DNA of 64,000 nucleotides, taken from positions 2,604,001 to 2,668,000 of the forward strand of contig NZ_AP022314.1 of the NCBI RefSeq assembly GCF_009936235.1. The letters run 5' to 3'. Shown here piece by piece: positions 20,870 through 32,565 of the stretch. The translations under genes were made by a program, and so were the position numbers. Origin of the DNA: Mycobacterium xenopi. Lineage in GTDB: Bacteria > Actinomycetota > Actinomycetes > Mycobacteriales > Mycobacteriaceae. A model generated the notes under the pieces. That model searched no databases and was not told the DNA's origin. It was given only the letters and a program-made list of their open reading frames with translations. Every line of letters starts with the position of its first letter. The stretch's first letter is position 1.

Positions 20870-21547
20870 ATGGCAGTGGAGGTGCTGGTCACCGGCGGCG
20901 ACACCGAGCTGGGACGCACGGTTGCGGGAGGCTTCCGCGACGCCGGCCACAAGGTGACGCTGGCAGGCGCACGCCGCGACGATCTCGAAGTAGCCGCCAA
21001 GGAACTCGACGCGGATGCCATCGTGTGCGACAACACCGACGCCGCGAGCCTGGCCGAGGTTCGTGGGCTCTTCCCGCATCACCTGGACACCATCGTCAAC
21101 GTGCCCGCCCCGCGCTGGGATGGCGGCGACCCGCGCGCCTACTCGCTGTCCGACCTGGGCCGCGCGTGGCGTCAGGCTTTCGACGTGACCGTGCTCTCCG
21201 CGGTGCTGACCGTGCAAACCGTGGGCGATCATCTGCGCTCGGGTGGCTCGATCATCGGCGTGGTCGCGGAAAACCCGCAGCCCGGCAGCGCCGACGCGGC
21301 GGTCAAAGCCGCATTGTCCAACTGGGTCGCCGGTCAGGCGAATGTGTTCGGCACCCGCGGAATCACCGTCAACGCGGTTGCCTCCGGGCGTGGCGTGCAG
21401 CCCGGCTACGAAGGACTGACCCGCACGCCACCTCCTGTCGCGGCTGAAATCACTCGGCTGGCAGTGTTTCTCACGACGTCTGCAGCGCGCCACATCACCG
21501 GCCAGACACTGCACGTCAGCCACGGCGCCATGGCGCATTTCGACTAA
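20870..21547 (+). CDS. SDR family oxidoreductase (Rv1856c homologue)
   Basis: A 225-aa short-chain dehydrogenase with NAD(P) motif VLVTGGDTELGRTVA (residues 5-19) and a C-terminal end HITGQTLHVSHGAMAHFD typical of SDR substrate loops. The classical catalytic YxxxK is not evident: the region after GGSIIGVVAENPQPGSADAA has A-V-K-A-A rather than Y..K. This suggests an atypical or non-catalytic SDR, a feature shared with what I recall of Rv1856c. Start ATG 20870 follows GAGGAGG closely; an in-frame GTG at 20876 would have better spacing. Divergent from modA. Confidence 0.8.
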   Translation: MAVEVLVTGGDTELGRTVAGGFRDAGHKVTLAGARRDDLEVAAKELDADAIVCDNTDAASLAEVRGLFPHHLDTIVNVPAPRWDGGDPRAYSLSDLGRAWRQAFDVTVLSAVLTVQTVGDHLRSGGSIIGVVAENPQPGSADAAVKAALSNWVAGQANVFGTRGITVNAVASGRGVQPGYEGLTRTPPPVAAEITRLAVFLTTSAARHITGQTLHVSHGAMAHFD

Positions 21548-21587
21548 CAGCCCAGTATTCGCGAGGTTGGCCCGCTACGGTACTAGC

Positions 21588-22505
21588 GTGGCTATCCGAC
21601 TGGGACTACAGATCCCCAACTTCTCCTACGGCACCGGCGTAACCGAACTGTTCCCGACTGTCGTCGCACAAGCCCAAGAAGCCGAATCAGCGGGATTCGA
21701 CGCTGTCTTTGTCATGGACCACTTCTATCAGCTGCCGGTGCTGGGTTCGCCTGACCAGCCCATGCTCGAGGCCTACACGACGTTGGGCGCATTGGCGACT
21801 GCGACCAAGCGAATTCAGTTGGGGGCCTTGGTAACCGGCAACACTTACCGCAATCCGGCGCTACTCGCAAAAATCATCACCACGCTCGACGTGGTAAGCG
21901 CAGGCCGGGCGATACTGGGCATCGGTACCGGCTGGTTCGAGCTTGAACACCGCCAATTAGGTTTCGAGTTCGGCACTTTCACCGACCGGTTCAATCGGCT
22001 CGAGGAGGCGCTGCAGATCGTCGACCCGATGATCAAAGGCGAGCGGCCGACGTTTTCCGGTACGTGGTACACGGCCGAACAGGCGATAGCCGAGCCGCGC
22101 TACCGCGACCGCATCCCGATTTTGGTCGGTGGCAGCGGCGAGAAGAAGACATTCTCGATCGCCGCCCGCTACGCCGATCATCTTAACATCATCGGCGGAT
22201 TCAACGAGCTGGCAGGCAAGCTCGACGCTCTGGCCAAGCGGTGTGACGAAGCCAGCCGCGACCGTTCCTCGCTGGAAACCAGCATGCTGCTGACCGTGCT
22301 AGTTGACGAGAACGCCTCACCCGACGCCGTTCCCGACCAGATGAGTCAGCGCATGGTGGCGGGCGGTCCGGCCCAGATCGCCGAGCAGGTCAAAACGAAG
22401 GCGCTTGACGCAGGACTCGACGGCGTGATCATCAACATTCCGTTCTACCGCCCGGGGGTCGTCACCGCCGTTGCCGAGGCGCCGCGGCCGCTAGTCGGTT
22501 TGTAA
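21588..22505 (+). CDS. LLM-class F420-dependent oxidoreductase (Rv1855c homologue)
   Basis: A 305-aa luciferase-like TIM-barrel oxidoreductase. It starts AIRLGLQIPNFSYGTG and contains FDAVFVMDHFYQL (about residues 42-54), TTLGALATATKRIQLGALVTG (about 66-86; first part TTLGALATATKRIQLGALVT), SAGRAILGIGTGWFELEHRQ (about 103-122) and IPILVGGSGEKKTF, all typical of F420-dependent members. The physiological substrate is unknown. GTG 21588 is chosen because it places the first beta strand at the N-terminus as in orthologues. It lies between the SDR and ndh on the same strand, as in M. tuberculosis. Confidence 0.85.
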   Translation: MAIRLGLQIPNFSYGTGVTELFPTVVAQAQEAESAGFDAVFVMDHFYQLPVLGSPDQPMLEAYTTLGALATATKRIQLGALVTGNTYRNPALLAKIITTLDVVSAGRAILGIGTGWFELEHRQLGFEFGTFTDRFNRLEEALQIVDPMIKGERPTFSGTWYTAEQAIAEPRYRDRIPILVGGSGEKKTFSIAARYADHLNIIGGFNELAGKLDALAKRCDEASRDRSSLETSMLLTVLVDENASPDAVPDQMSQRMVAGGPAQIAEQVKTKALDAGLDGVIINIPFYRPGVVTAVAEAPRPLVGL

Positions 22506-22625
22506 CCGAAACGGCGCTGCGCCGCGTCATGTGGCTGATCACACAGACGTCAACGCGGCCAGCGGCCAACCGTGCCGACTACGGTGTAACTGAACCGCAG
22601 TCGCCGTCAGGAGCAACGCCAACCT

Positions 22626-24011
22626 ATGAGTGCCCACACCGAAGCCAGTGCTGCGCCCGGTCGTCGTCACCAGGTCGTCATCATCGGATCCGGATTCGGC
22701 GGACTCAACGCGGCCAAGAAGCTCAAGAGGGCCGACGTCGACATCAAGCTGATCGCCCGCACCACCCATCACCTGTTTCAGCCGCTGCTGTATCAGGTTG
22801 CGACGGGGATCATCTCCGAAGGAGAGATCGCCCCGCCGACGCGGGTGGTGCTGCGTCGACAGCGCAACGTACAGGTGTTGCTCGGCGACGTCACCCACAT
22901 CGACCTGGCGGGCAGATACGTTGTCTCCGAACTGCTGGGCCACACCTACACCACGCACTATGACAGCCTGATCGTCGCGGCGGGGGCAGGCCAGTCCTAC
23001 TTCGGCAACGACCACTTCGCCGAATTCGCGCCCGGCATGAAATCCATTGACGACGCACTGGAGCTGCGCGGCCGGATCCTCAGCGCATTTGAGCAGGCCG
23101 AACGCTCCAGCGATCCGGAACGGCGAAAAAAACTGCTGACGTTTACGGTCATCGGCGCCGGGCCGACCGGTGTGGAAATGGCCGGGCAAATCGCCGAATT
23201 GGCCGAGTACACATTGAAAGGCGCCTTCCGGCACATCGACCCCACCACCGCGCGGGTGATCCTGCTCGACGCCGCTCCGGCCGTCCTGCCCCCGATGGGC
23301 GAGAAGCTGGGCAAGAAGGCGGCCGCGCGGTTGGAGAAGATGGGCGTTGAAATCCAGCTCGGCGCCATGGTCACCGATGTCGACCGCAACGGCATCACCG
23401 TCAAGGACTCCGACGGCACAATCCGTCGCATCGAATCCGCCTGCAAAGTGTGGTCGGCGGGGGTCTCGGCAAGCCCGCTGGGCCGCGATCTCGCCGAGCA
23501 GTCGGGTGTCGAACTTGATCGTTCCGGCCGGGTCAAGGTGTTGCCCGACCTGACCATCCCGGGGCACCCGAACGTGTTCGTCGTCGGCGACATGGCTGCC
23601 GTCGAGGGTGTTCCGGGCGTGGCCCAGGGCGCCATCCAGGGCGGCAAGTACGCGGCCAACACGATCAAAGCCGAACTCGCCGGGGCCGATCCGGCGGCCC
23701 GTGAGCCGTTCCAATACTTCGATAAGGGTTCGATGGCCGCTGTGGCGCGGTTTTCCGCGGTGGCGAAAATCGGTCCGCTGGAGTTCGGGGGATTCATCGC
23801 CTGGTTGATTTGGCTGGTGCTGCACCTGGCCTACCTGATCGGTTTCAAGTCGAAGCTCACCACGTTGCTGTCGTGGACGGTGACGTTCCTGAGCACCCGC
23901 CGCGGCCAGCTCACCATCACCGAGCAACAGGCATTCGCCCGCACCCGCCTCGAGCAATTGGCGGTGCTGGCAGCCGAGGCGCACCGCGGTGAGACCAGGG
24001 TGGCCAGCTAG
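22626..24011 (+). CDS. ndh: Type II NADH dehydrogenase (Ndh)
   Basis: This 461-aa membrane-associated flavoprotein oxidises NADH and reduces menaquinone without pumping protons, the main NADH entry point of mycobacterial respiration. FAD-binding VVIIGSGFGGLNAAKKLKRA (about residues 17-36), NADH-binding TVIGAGPTGVEMAGQIAEL (about 176-194) and the second FAD site VFVVGDMAAVEG (about 317-328) are intact. The C-terminal amphipathic/hydrophobic helix (GGFIAWLIWLVLHLAYLIGF, about 387-406) is the membrane anchor. Length matches Rv1854c. Its stop overlaps the convergent thioesterase gene by 4 bp; in M. tuberculosis the urease operon separates these genes. Confidence 0.95.
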   Translation: MSAHTEASAAPGRRHQVVIIGSGFGGLNAAKKLKRADVDIKLIARTTHHLFQPLLYQVATGIISEGEIAPPTRVVLRRQRNVQVLLGDVTHIDLAGRYVVSELLGHTYTTHYDSLIVAAGAGQSYFGNDHFAEFAPGMKSIDDALELRGRILSAFEQAERSSDPERRKKLLTFTVIGAGPTGVEMAGQIAELAEYTLKGAFRHIDPTTARVILLDAAPAVLPPMGEKLGKKAAARLEKMGVEIQLGAMVTDVDRNGITVKDSDGTIRRIESACKVWSAGVSASPLGRDLAEQSGVELDRSGRVKVLPDLTIPGHPNVFVVGDMAAVEGVPGVAQGAIQGGKYAANTIKAELAGADPAAREPFQYFDKGSMAAVARFSAVAKIGPLEFGGFIAWLIWLVLHLAYLIGFKSKLTTLLSWTVTFLSTRRGQLTITEQQAFARTRLEQLAVLAAEAHRGETRVAS

Positions 24012-24433
24012 CTGCCCGGTTCAGCGTGGAGGTTCTGCAGGCGAACCTGGCCGCGGGCAACTGGCCTCTCGTCGGCGTCGGTGATCGTGACCAGCCACAG
24101 CTGCTGAAGTCGGCCGCGGTGCACCGGAGTGGCGGTGCCGTACACGGTTCCCGCGCGGATGGCGCGCAGGAAGTCGGTGTTGTTATTGACACCCACGACC
24201 GAGCCGCCGCCGTGCGCGTTAAGCCAGGCCCATGCGGACACGCTGGCCAAGCTTTCGATCATCGAGCAGTAGACGCCGCCGTGCACGATTCCCATGGGCT
24301 GCAACAGTTTCGGCTGAATCTCCAGCTGGGCTCGCGCGCCATCGGGACTCAATTCAGTGAAAGTCAGCCCGATCTCGTTGTCGAACGGGGCAGTGAAATC
24401 CGGCGGCAGCGCCGAGTCGGGCAGCGGGTGCAC
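24008..24433 (-). CDS. PaaI-family hotdog thioesterase (Rv1847 homologue)
   Basis: A 141-aa hotdog-fold acyl-CoA thioesterase-like protein. The PaaI core is visible in PMGIVHGGVYCSMIESLASV (about residues 46-65), with the HGG catalytic loop, then VVGVNNNTDFLRAIRAGTVY and RGQVRLQNL. The start is uncertain. GTG 24433 gives a length close to Rv1847 and lies downstream of a strong hairpin; an in-frame GTG at 24514 falls within that hairpin and is less likely. Substrate unknown. The stop overlaps ndh by 4 bp. Confidence 0.78.
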   Translation of the reverse strand: MHPLPDSALPPDFTAPFDNEIGLTFTELSPDGARAQLEIQPKLLQPMGIVHGGVYCSMIESLASVSAWAWLNAHGGGSVVGVNNNTDFLRAIRAGTVYGTATPVHRGRLQQLWLVTITDADERPVARGQVRLQNLHAEPGS

Positions 24434-24491
24434 GCCCTTGTGTCTACACCATGGACCCTCCGATGCCGGCGACCGGAGGCCGGTAGACGCG

Positions 24492-24524
24492 GGCGAGCCC
24501 CGCGCCGATAGCACGGGGCTCGCC
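24492..24524. terminator. Strong hairpin, candidate terminator after the FhuF-like gene
   Basis: A perfect 11-bp inverted repeat (GGCGAGCCCCG at 24492-24502, its complement at 24514-24524) encloses an 11-base loop. It lies between the end of the FhuF-like gene (24594) and the chosen thioesterase start (24433), both on the minus strand. There is no U tract, which is common for mycobacterial terminators. It could alternatively be a leader hairpin of the thioesterase transcript. Confidence 0.55.
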
Positions 24525-24593
24525 GATCGAGTTGACCGGGGGTCACTGCAGCCCTCAGGACTCTGCCACGGTCATTTCTGTCGCTCGACCCCC

Positions 24594-25367
24594 TCAGCAT
24601 AGGCAAGGCTGCCCTAATTTGGCAAGGCTTAACGAAGGCTGCGAGCGCCGGCGCCGAAACGAGGGGCCTCGCACCGGCAGACCGAAGTCGACCAGCGCCT
24701 CGAGCACTGCCTGACCCCGCCGCATGCCGGTGAGCTCGCAGGTGCCCGCCAGCTGCGGCACTTGTGTGGCAGCCGTGACCACCGCCGACCCGACCAGCTG
24801 CCACATTGTCGCCAGCGGGATCGCCGCCGCGCTGACCGCGTGCAGTTTGGCGAACAACGGCGCCAGGGTGCGATGGCAGCGGTGTGCTACCCATACGGCG
24901 AGCGCGGATTCGCTGGGCAGCCGCACCACCGGCTCCCGCAATTCCGTGTCGTCAGCCAGCCCGCGCAGCGTGGGGTCGACGACCGCGACCCAGTCGATCG
25001 TGCCCTCGGCGTCGACATGGACCCATAGGTTCTCCAAGCCGGGGTCCCAGGCCCGTCCTTCCAGGACCACCAGGGCCACCACTCGTCCGATCACCGTGTG
25101 GACCAGGGTGTCTGCCAGCTGCCGGGCTGCGGCACGACGGTCCATGTCGGCGGCGGCATTGTCGAACATCACCTGCAGCCGGTCGGTGGTCAGCGCGGAC
25201 GCCAGCGGCCACCATCGACGCCGGCAGACGTCGGCCAGGACCGCGACGCCGTAGACCCGCGGGCACGCTGGGTACAGGCCGCGAAGCCGCCGGCTTGAGT
25301 CATGCAGTGGCAGCGGGCAGTCGATGGCCATCCCGGCGATCAGCGGATCGTCGTTTAGCACAGGCAC
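24594..25367 (-). CDS. FhuF-like / IucA-IucC C-terminal-domain-like putative siderophore-iron reductase, IdeR-controlled
   Basis: A 257-aa protein beginning VPVLNDDPLIAGMAID. Helical segments resembling the FhuF ferric-siderophore reductase family are seen around ADMDRRAAARQLADTLVHTV (about residues 72-91) and IPLATMWQLVGSAVV (about 194-208). The expected C-terminal CC-x10-C-x2-C 2Fe-2S motif is not present; only PCLC remains at the end, so reductase activity is unproven. GTG 25367 is chosen because GGAGG (complement of 25373-25377) lies five bases upstream. A near-consensus IdeR box precedes it. The gene has no counterpart at this place in M. tuberculosis. Iron control is well supported; function is tentative. 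Confidence 0.6.
   Translation of the reverse strand: MPVLNDDPLIAGMAIDCPLPLHDSSRRLRGLYPACPRVYGVAVLADVCRRRWWPLASALTTDRLQVMFDNAAADMDRRAAARQLADTLVHTVIGRVVALVVLEGRAWDPGLENLWVHVDAEGTIDWVAVVDPTLRGLADDTELREPVVRLPSESALAVWVAHRCHRTLAPLFAKLHAVSAAAIPLATMWQLVGSAVVTAATQVPQLAGTCELTGMRRGQAVLEALVDFGLPVRGPSFRRRRSQPSLSLAKLGQPCLC
24599..24636. promoter_or_regulatory. Two tandem IdeR-like iron boxes
   Basis: Two abutting 19-bp sequences, 24599-24617 (about 14/19 to the IdeR consensus when read on the minus strand) and 24618-24636 (about 13/19), both contain GGCAAGGCT. They overlap the last codons of the FhuF-like gene and lie upstream of the hairpin and thioesterase gene. IdeR can bind tandem boxes, for example before bfrB in M. 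tuberculosis. Weaker than the box at 25386. Confidence 0.4.
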
Positions 25368-25385
25368 AACCACCTCCGTCGCTAT

Positions 25386-25404
25386 ATAGGTTAGGCTAAC
25401 CATA
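25386..25404. promoter_or_regulatory. IdeR box (iron-dependent repressor operator)
   Basis: ATAGGTTAGGCTAACCATA matches the 19-bp mycobacterial IdeR/DtxR consensus at 16 positions, with the core AGGTTAGGCTAACC (25388-25401) perfect. It is 18 bp upstream of the GTG of the FhuF-like gene, where bound Fe-IdeR would block transcription. It is also 185 bp before blaI on the other strand. Confidence 0.85.
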
Positions 25405-25589
25405 CTGATGTTGCGGACGCCGGCGCTGTGACGACGATCACACCGGCCGCGGTATGGCGGCGGTGTTCGGCGCGGCCTGGTGTGTTGGGTTGGGCTGCCG
25501 CGGGCGTGTGCGCAGCGCTGCGGTTTCGGTACGACCGTCAGTAGTAAGCGGCGGTAGGCTGTTTGCAGTTGCGGAGGAGATGACGAACC

Positions 25590-26006
25590 ATGGCCAAGCT
25601 GACGCGTCTGGGGGATCTGGAGCGTGCCGTGATGGACCACCTATGGTCTGAGCCCGAGCCCCAAACAGTCCGCCAGGTCCACGAGGCGTTGTCGGCGCAT
25701 CGCGATCTGGCCTACACCACCGTGATGACGGTGTTGCAACGGTTGGCCAAGAAGAATCTGGTCTCCCAGATCCGCGACGACCGGGCGCATCGGTACGCGC
25801 CCATGCACAGCCGTGACGAGCTGGTCGCCGGGCTCATGGTCGACGCGCTGGATCAGGCGGCGGACTCGGGCAGCCGGCAGGCTGCGTTAGTGCATTTCGT
25901 GGAGCGGGTCGGCGCTGACGAAGCCGACGCGCTTCGGCGTGCGCTCGACGAATTGGAAGCCGGCCACCGCAAAACCCCACCTGCTAGCGCGGGGCCGGAG
26001 GGCTGA
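25590..26006 (+). CDS. blaI: BlaI/MecI family transcriptional repressor
   Basis: A 138-aa winged-helix repressor matching Rv1846c. The N-terminal DNA-binding domain is seen in LGDLERAVMDHLW and RQVHEALSAHRDLAYTTVMT (about residues 26-45), followed by LAKKNLVSQIRDDRAHRYAP and a C-terminal dimerisation helix. In M. tuberculosis BlaI controls blaC, its own operon and some respiratory genes, and is released on beta-lactam exposure. AGTAGTA upstream (about 25539-25546) resembles half of a BlaI operator. It is followed after 14 bp by blaR, so the two are co-transcribed. ATG 25590 follows GGAGGAGATG-type sequence. Confidence 0.93.
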   Translation: MAKLTRLGDLERAVMDHLWSEPEPQTVRQVHEALSAHRDLAYTTVMTVLQRLAKKNLVSQIRDDRAHRYAPMHSRDELVAGLMVDALDQAADSGSRQAALVHFVERVGADEADALRRALDELEAGHRKTPPASAGPEG

Positions 26007-26020
26007 GGGAGACTGGCAGC

Positions 26021-26971
26021 GTGTCCGCGCTGGCCTTCACCATTCTCGCGGCGCTGCTGGTCGGCCCGGTACCGGCCCTGTTGGCGCGTGCCAACTGGCC
26101 GCTGCGGGCTCCGCGGGCCACGGTCGTGTTGTGGCAAGCGATCGCGCTGGCCGCGGTGCTTTCGGCGTTCAGTGCTGGTATCGCGATTGCCAGCCGACTG
26201 TTGATGCCCGGCCCTGACGGGCGGCCGACTGCCAGCGTCGTCGGCGGTATCGGGCGGCTCGGCTGGCCGTTGTGGACGCTGTACGTCGGCGTGTTCACCC
26301 TCACCGTACTGGTCGGCGCGCGACTGGCAATCGCGGTGCTGCGGGTAGCGATCGGCACCCGGCGGCGGCGTGCTCACCACCGCATGCTGGTCGACCTGCT
26401 CGGCGTCGCCGGCCACGGGGTGCCCGCCCGGGTCGGCGCGAGGGCCCGCGACCTGCGCATCCTCGGGGTGGCGCAACCGCTCGCTTACTGTCTGCCCGGT
26501 GTACGCAGCCGCGTGGTGCTCAGCGAAGGCACGCTGGCCACCCTCACCGACGCCGAGGTCGCGGCCATTCTCAGCCACGAGCGCGCACACCTGCGGGCCC
26601 GCCACGACCTGGTTCTCGAGGGATTCACCGCGGTGCACGCCGCGTTTCCCCGGCTTGTGCGCAGCGCCGGGGCACTCGATGCCGTGCAGCTGCTTGTCGA
26701 GCTGCTCGCTGACGACGCGGCGGTGCGCACCGCAGGACGCACTCCCCTGGCCCGTGCGCTGGTAGCCTGCGCGTCCGGTCAGACGCCGTCGGCGGCGCTG
26801 GCCGCCGGCGGTCCCAGCACCGTGCTGCGCGTGCGCCGGCTCTCGGGGCGGGGTAACAGTCGCGCGCTGGCCGCGGCGGTCTACGCGGCCGCGGCGGCGG
26901 TGCTGGTGGTGCCCACGGTCGCGTTGGCGATCCCGTGGCTGATCGAGCTGCAGCGGCTGTTCATCGCCTAG
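26021..26971 (+). CDS. blaR: BlaR1/M56-family membrane metallopeptidase
   Basis: A 316-aa integral membrane protein starting with GTG, matching Rv1845c in length. Hydrophobic segments lie at about residues 2-22, 36-60, 88-112 and near the C-terminus (about 285-305). The zinc-peptidase motif is ILSHERAHLRARHD (HExxH, about 184-197). Unlike staphylococcal BlaR1 it has no extracellular penicillin-binding sensor domain. It is thought to cleave BlaI after cell-wall stress, completing the switch. Confidence 0.9.
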   Translation: MSALAFTILAALLVGPVPALLARANWPLRAPRATVVLWQAIALAAVLSAFSAGIAIASRLLMPGPDGRPTASVVGGIGRLGWPLWTLYVGVFTLTVLVGARLAIAVLRVAIGTRRRRAHHRMLVDLLGVAGHGVPARVGARARDLRILGVAQPLAYCLPGVRSRVVLSEGTLATLTDAEVAAILSHERAHLRARHDLVLEGFTAVHAAFPRLVRSAGALDAVQLLVELLADDAAVRTAGRTPLARALVACASGQTPSAALAAGGPSTVLRVRRLSGRGNSRALAAAVYAAAAAVLVVPTVALAIPWLIELQRLFIA

Positions 26972-27070
26972 AGTGACGGCTTTGGAATACGCGGGGATGG
27001 CCGAATCGTGCTGTGCCACAGTGTTCGGTGAAAGGCTTGACGAAAGCCCCGAGCCTGAGAGGCGAAACAG

Positions 27071-29993
<2,923 letters not shown>

Positions 29994-30133
29994 GCAGTAT
30001 CGGCAGCGGTATTGGCTACCATGTGTAACTTCACACGCGCCGCATCGAGGGAAAGGGACGTCGTGCCGCAGGCACCCGTCGAGACCCCCGGCTGCCGGGC
30101 CGATCGGTCGCGCGTTGTGCGGCGGGCCCGCCG

Positions 30134-31501
30134 ATGAACGCCGCCGTTACCCTGGTGAGCCTGCTGGCGATCGTGGCACTCACCGTCGGCACCGCAATGT
30201 TCGTGGCGGCCGAGTTCTCGCTGACCACCTTGGAGCGCAGCACGGTCGACGCCAACGCGCGCCGCGGCGCCCGGCGCGACAAGTATGTGCAGCGCGCGCA
30301 CCGGACACTCGCGTTTCAACTTTCCGGCGCCCAATTGGGTATCTCGATCACCACGCTGATCACCGGCTACCTCACCGAGCCGCTGGTGGCCGAGGTGCCA
30401 CATCCGGAGCTGGATGCGATCGGTATGCCGGACCGGCTCGCCGATGCCCTCACGACATTCGTTGCGCTGGCGCTCGTCACGTCGTTGTCGATGGTGGTCG
30501 GCGAGCTGGTGCCCAAATACCTGGCGATCGCGCGCCCGCTGCCCACCGCGCGCGCGGTCGCGGGACCCCAGCTGCTGTTTTCGCTGGCGTTCAAACCCGC
30601 CATCCGGATGACGAACAACACCGCGAACTGGATCCTGCGCAAACTGGGCATCGAACCGGCCCAGCGGCTGCGGTCGGCCCGCTCGCCGCGCGAATTGGTG
30701 TCGCTGGTGCGCACGTCGGCGCGCAGCGGGTCGCTGGACCCTGTCACCGCGGCGCTGGTGAGCCGCTCGCTGCAGTTCGGCACGCTGACGGCCGAAGAGC
30801 TGATGACGCCGCGGTCGAAGATCGTGGCGCTGCAGACCGACAACACCGTCGCCGACCTGGTGGCCGCCGCCACCGAGACCGGGTTCTCGCGGTTCCCGAT
30901 CGTCGACGGCGACCTTGACGAGACCGTTGGCATCGTGCACGTCAAACAGGTCTTCCAGGTCGCGCCCGCGGACCGCGCGCACACCAAGCTGACCGCGGTC
31001 GCCCAGCCGGTCGCGGTGGTGCCCTCGACCCTGGACGGCGACGCGGTGATGGCCCAGATCCGGGCGAACGGCCTGCAGACCGCGCTGGTCGTCGACGAGT
31101 ACGGCGGCACCGCCGGGATGGTCACCGTGGAGGATCTGATCGAGGAGATCGTCGGCGATGTGCGCGACGAGCACGACGACGCCACCCCGGATGTGGTCGC
31201 GGCGGGCAACGGGTGGCGGGTGTCGGGCCTGCTGCGCATCGACGAGGTAGCCGCGGCCACCGGTTATCGCGCACCCGAAGGCGAATACGAGACGATCGGC
31301 GGGTTAGTGCTTCAACAGCTCGGCCACATACCCGTGGCCGGTGAAACGGTCGAACTGACCGCGTTCGAACCCGACGGCCCATCGGACAACTCGGTTCGCT
31401 GGCAGGCAAAGGTGGTCCGGATGGACGGCCGCCGCATCGACCTGCTCGAGCTGACCGAACTGGGTCGTCGTAGCGATGGCCACAGCCAGCGAGGCCGCTG
31501 A
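30134..31501 (+). CDS. CNNM/HlyC-CorC family membrane protein with CBS domains (Rv1842c homologue)
   Basis: A 455-aa inner-membrane protein. The N-terminal DUF21/CNNM transmembrane domain (about residues 1-190) has [20 protein letters not shown] and [20 protein letters not shown]. It is followed by a paired CBS module (about 215-340) with [13 protein letters not shown] and [20 protein letters not shown], and a C-terminal CorC/HlyC domain. Relatives mediate magnesium or other cation efflux. The next gene starts at its last base, so the pair is translated together and may form a heterodimer. Confidence 0.9.
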   Translation: MNAAVTLVSLLAIVALTVGTAMFVAAEFSLTTLERSTVDANARRGARRDKYVQRAHRTLAFQLSGAQLGISITTLITGYLTEPLVAEVPHPELDAIGMPDRLADALTTFVALALVTSLSMVVGELVPKYLAIARPLPTARAVAGPQLLFSLAFKPAIRMTNNTANWILRKLGIEPAQRLRSARSPRELVSLVRTSARSGSLDPVTAALVSRSLQFGTLTAEELMTPRSKIVALQTDNTVADLVAAATETGFSRFPIVDGDLDETVGIVHVKQVFQVAPADRAHTKLTAVAQPVAVVPSTLDGDAVMAQIRANGLQTALVVDEYGGTAGMVTVEDLIEEIVGDVRDEHDDATPDVVAAGNGWRVSGLLRIDEVAAATGYRAPEGEYETIGGLVLQQLGHIPVAGETVELTAFEPDGPSDNSVRWQAKVVRMDGRRIDLLELTELGRRSDGHSQRGR

Positions 31502-32565
31502 TGCGCGACCTAGTCGACGTGCTGCTGACCGTGCTGCTGGTCGGCGCCAACGCGTTTTTCGTCGGCGCCGAGTTCTCGCTCATCTCGGTGCGACGCGACC
31601 GGCTGGAGGCCCTCGCCGAGCAGGGCAGAGCCAGTGCGGCCACGGTGATTCGGGCCGGCGAGCGACTGCCGCTGATGTTCGCCGGAGCCCAATTCGGCAT
31701 CACGGTGTCCTCGATCCTGCTGGGCCGCATCGGGGAACCCGCGGTCGCCGACCTGTTGCACACCCCATTGGCGTTGCTGCACGTATCGGGTGCGCTGCTG
31801 CACACCGTGTCGTTTGTGGTCGCACTGGCGGTTGTGGTGACGCTGCACGTGTTGCTGGGCGAGATGGTGCCCAAGAACATCGCGATCGCCGGCCCGGAGA
31901 AGGCCGCGATGTTGCTGGTTCCGCCGTATCTGGCCTACGTGCGGGCGGTGCGCCCGCTGATCGGGTTCTACAACTGGAGTGCCACCGCGATCCTGCGGCT
32001 GCTGCGTGTGCCGCCGAAAGACGAGCTCGACGTCACAGTGTCCACGGTTGAGCTCAGCGAGATGATCGCCGAATCGGTGTCGGAGGGGTTGCTGGATCGC
32101 GACGAACACACCCGGCTCACCCGGGCGCTGCAAATCCGCAACCGCGTTGTCGCCGACGTCGCCGTCCCGGTCCGTGATGTTCGCGCGGTGCGGGTGGCCC
32201 GGGCGGGCTCGGGGCCGACGGTGGGCGCGGTCGAAGAGGCGGTGGCCGACACCGGCTACTCCCGGTTCCCCGTGGTGGATCTTGGCGGCAGGTTCATCGG
32301 GTATCTGCACATCAAGGACGTGTTGTCGCTGGGCCCGCCGGAACTGCAAGACCCACAGGCGCTGATCGATCTTTCCGTGGTGCGCCCACTGCCGCAGATT
32401 CCGGCGTCACTGCCGCTGCCGGAAGCGCTGTCACGCTTGCGGCGCAGCAAAAGCCATCTGGCGCTGGCAACCTCCGACGATCGGAAAGTCGTCGCGATGG
32501 TTGCGCTGGAGGACTTGGTGGAAGACCTGGTCGGCACGGTTCGGGACGGAACGCACCGTGTCTGA
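31501..32565 (+). CDS. CNNM/HlyC-CorC family membrane protein with CBS domains (Rv1841c homologue)
   Basis: This 354-aa partner of the preceding protein has the same DUF21/CNNM domain (FVGAEFSLISVRRDRLEALA, MFAGAQFGITVSSILLGRI, LGEMVPKNIAIAGPE) and CBS pair (DVAVPVRDVRAV, KVVAMVALEDLVEDLVG). It lacks the C-terminal CorC domain, ending just after the second CBS. Its ATG shares the A of the upstream TGA (TGATG). Likely cation transport or sensing in the inner membrane together with its neighbour. Confidence 0.9.
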   Translation: MRDLVDVLLTVLLVGANAFFVGAEFSLISVRRDRLEALAEQGRASAATVIRAGERLPLMFAGAQFGITVSSILLGRIGEPAVADLLHTPLALLHVSGALLHTVSFVVALAVVVTLHVLLGEMVPKNIAIAGPEKAAMLLVPPYLAYVRAVRPLIGFYNWSATAILRLLRVPPKDELDVTVSTVELSEMIAESVSEGLLDRDEHTRLTRALQIRNRVVADVAVPVRDVRAVRVARAGSGPTVGAVEEAVADTGYSRFPVVDLGGRFIGYLHIKDVLSLGPPELQDPQALIDLSVVRPLPQIPASLPLPEALSRLRRSKSHLALATSDDRKVVAMVALEDLVEDLVGTVRDGTHRV

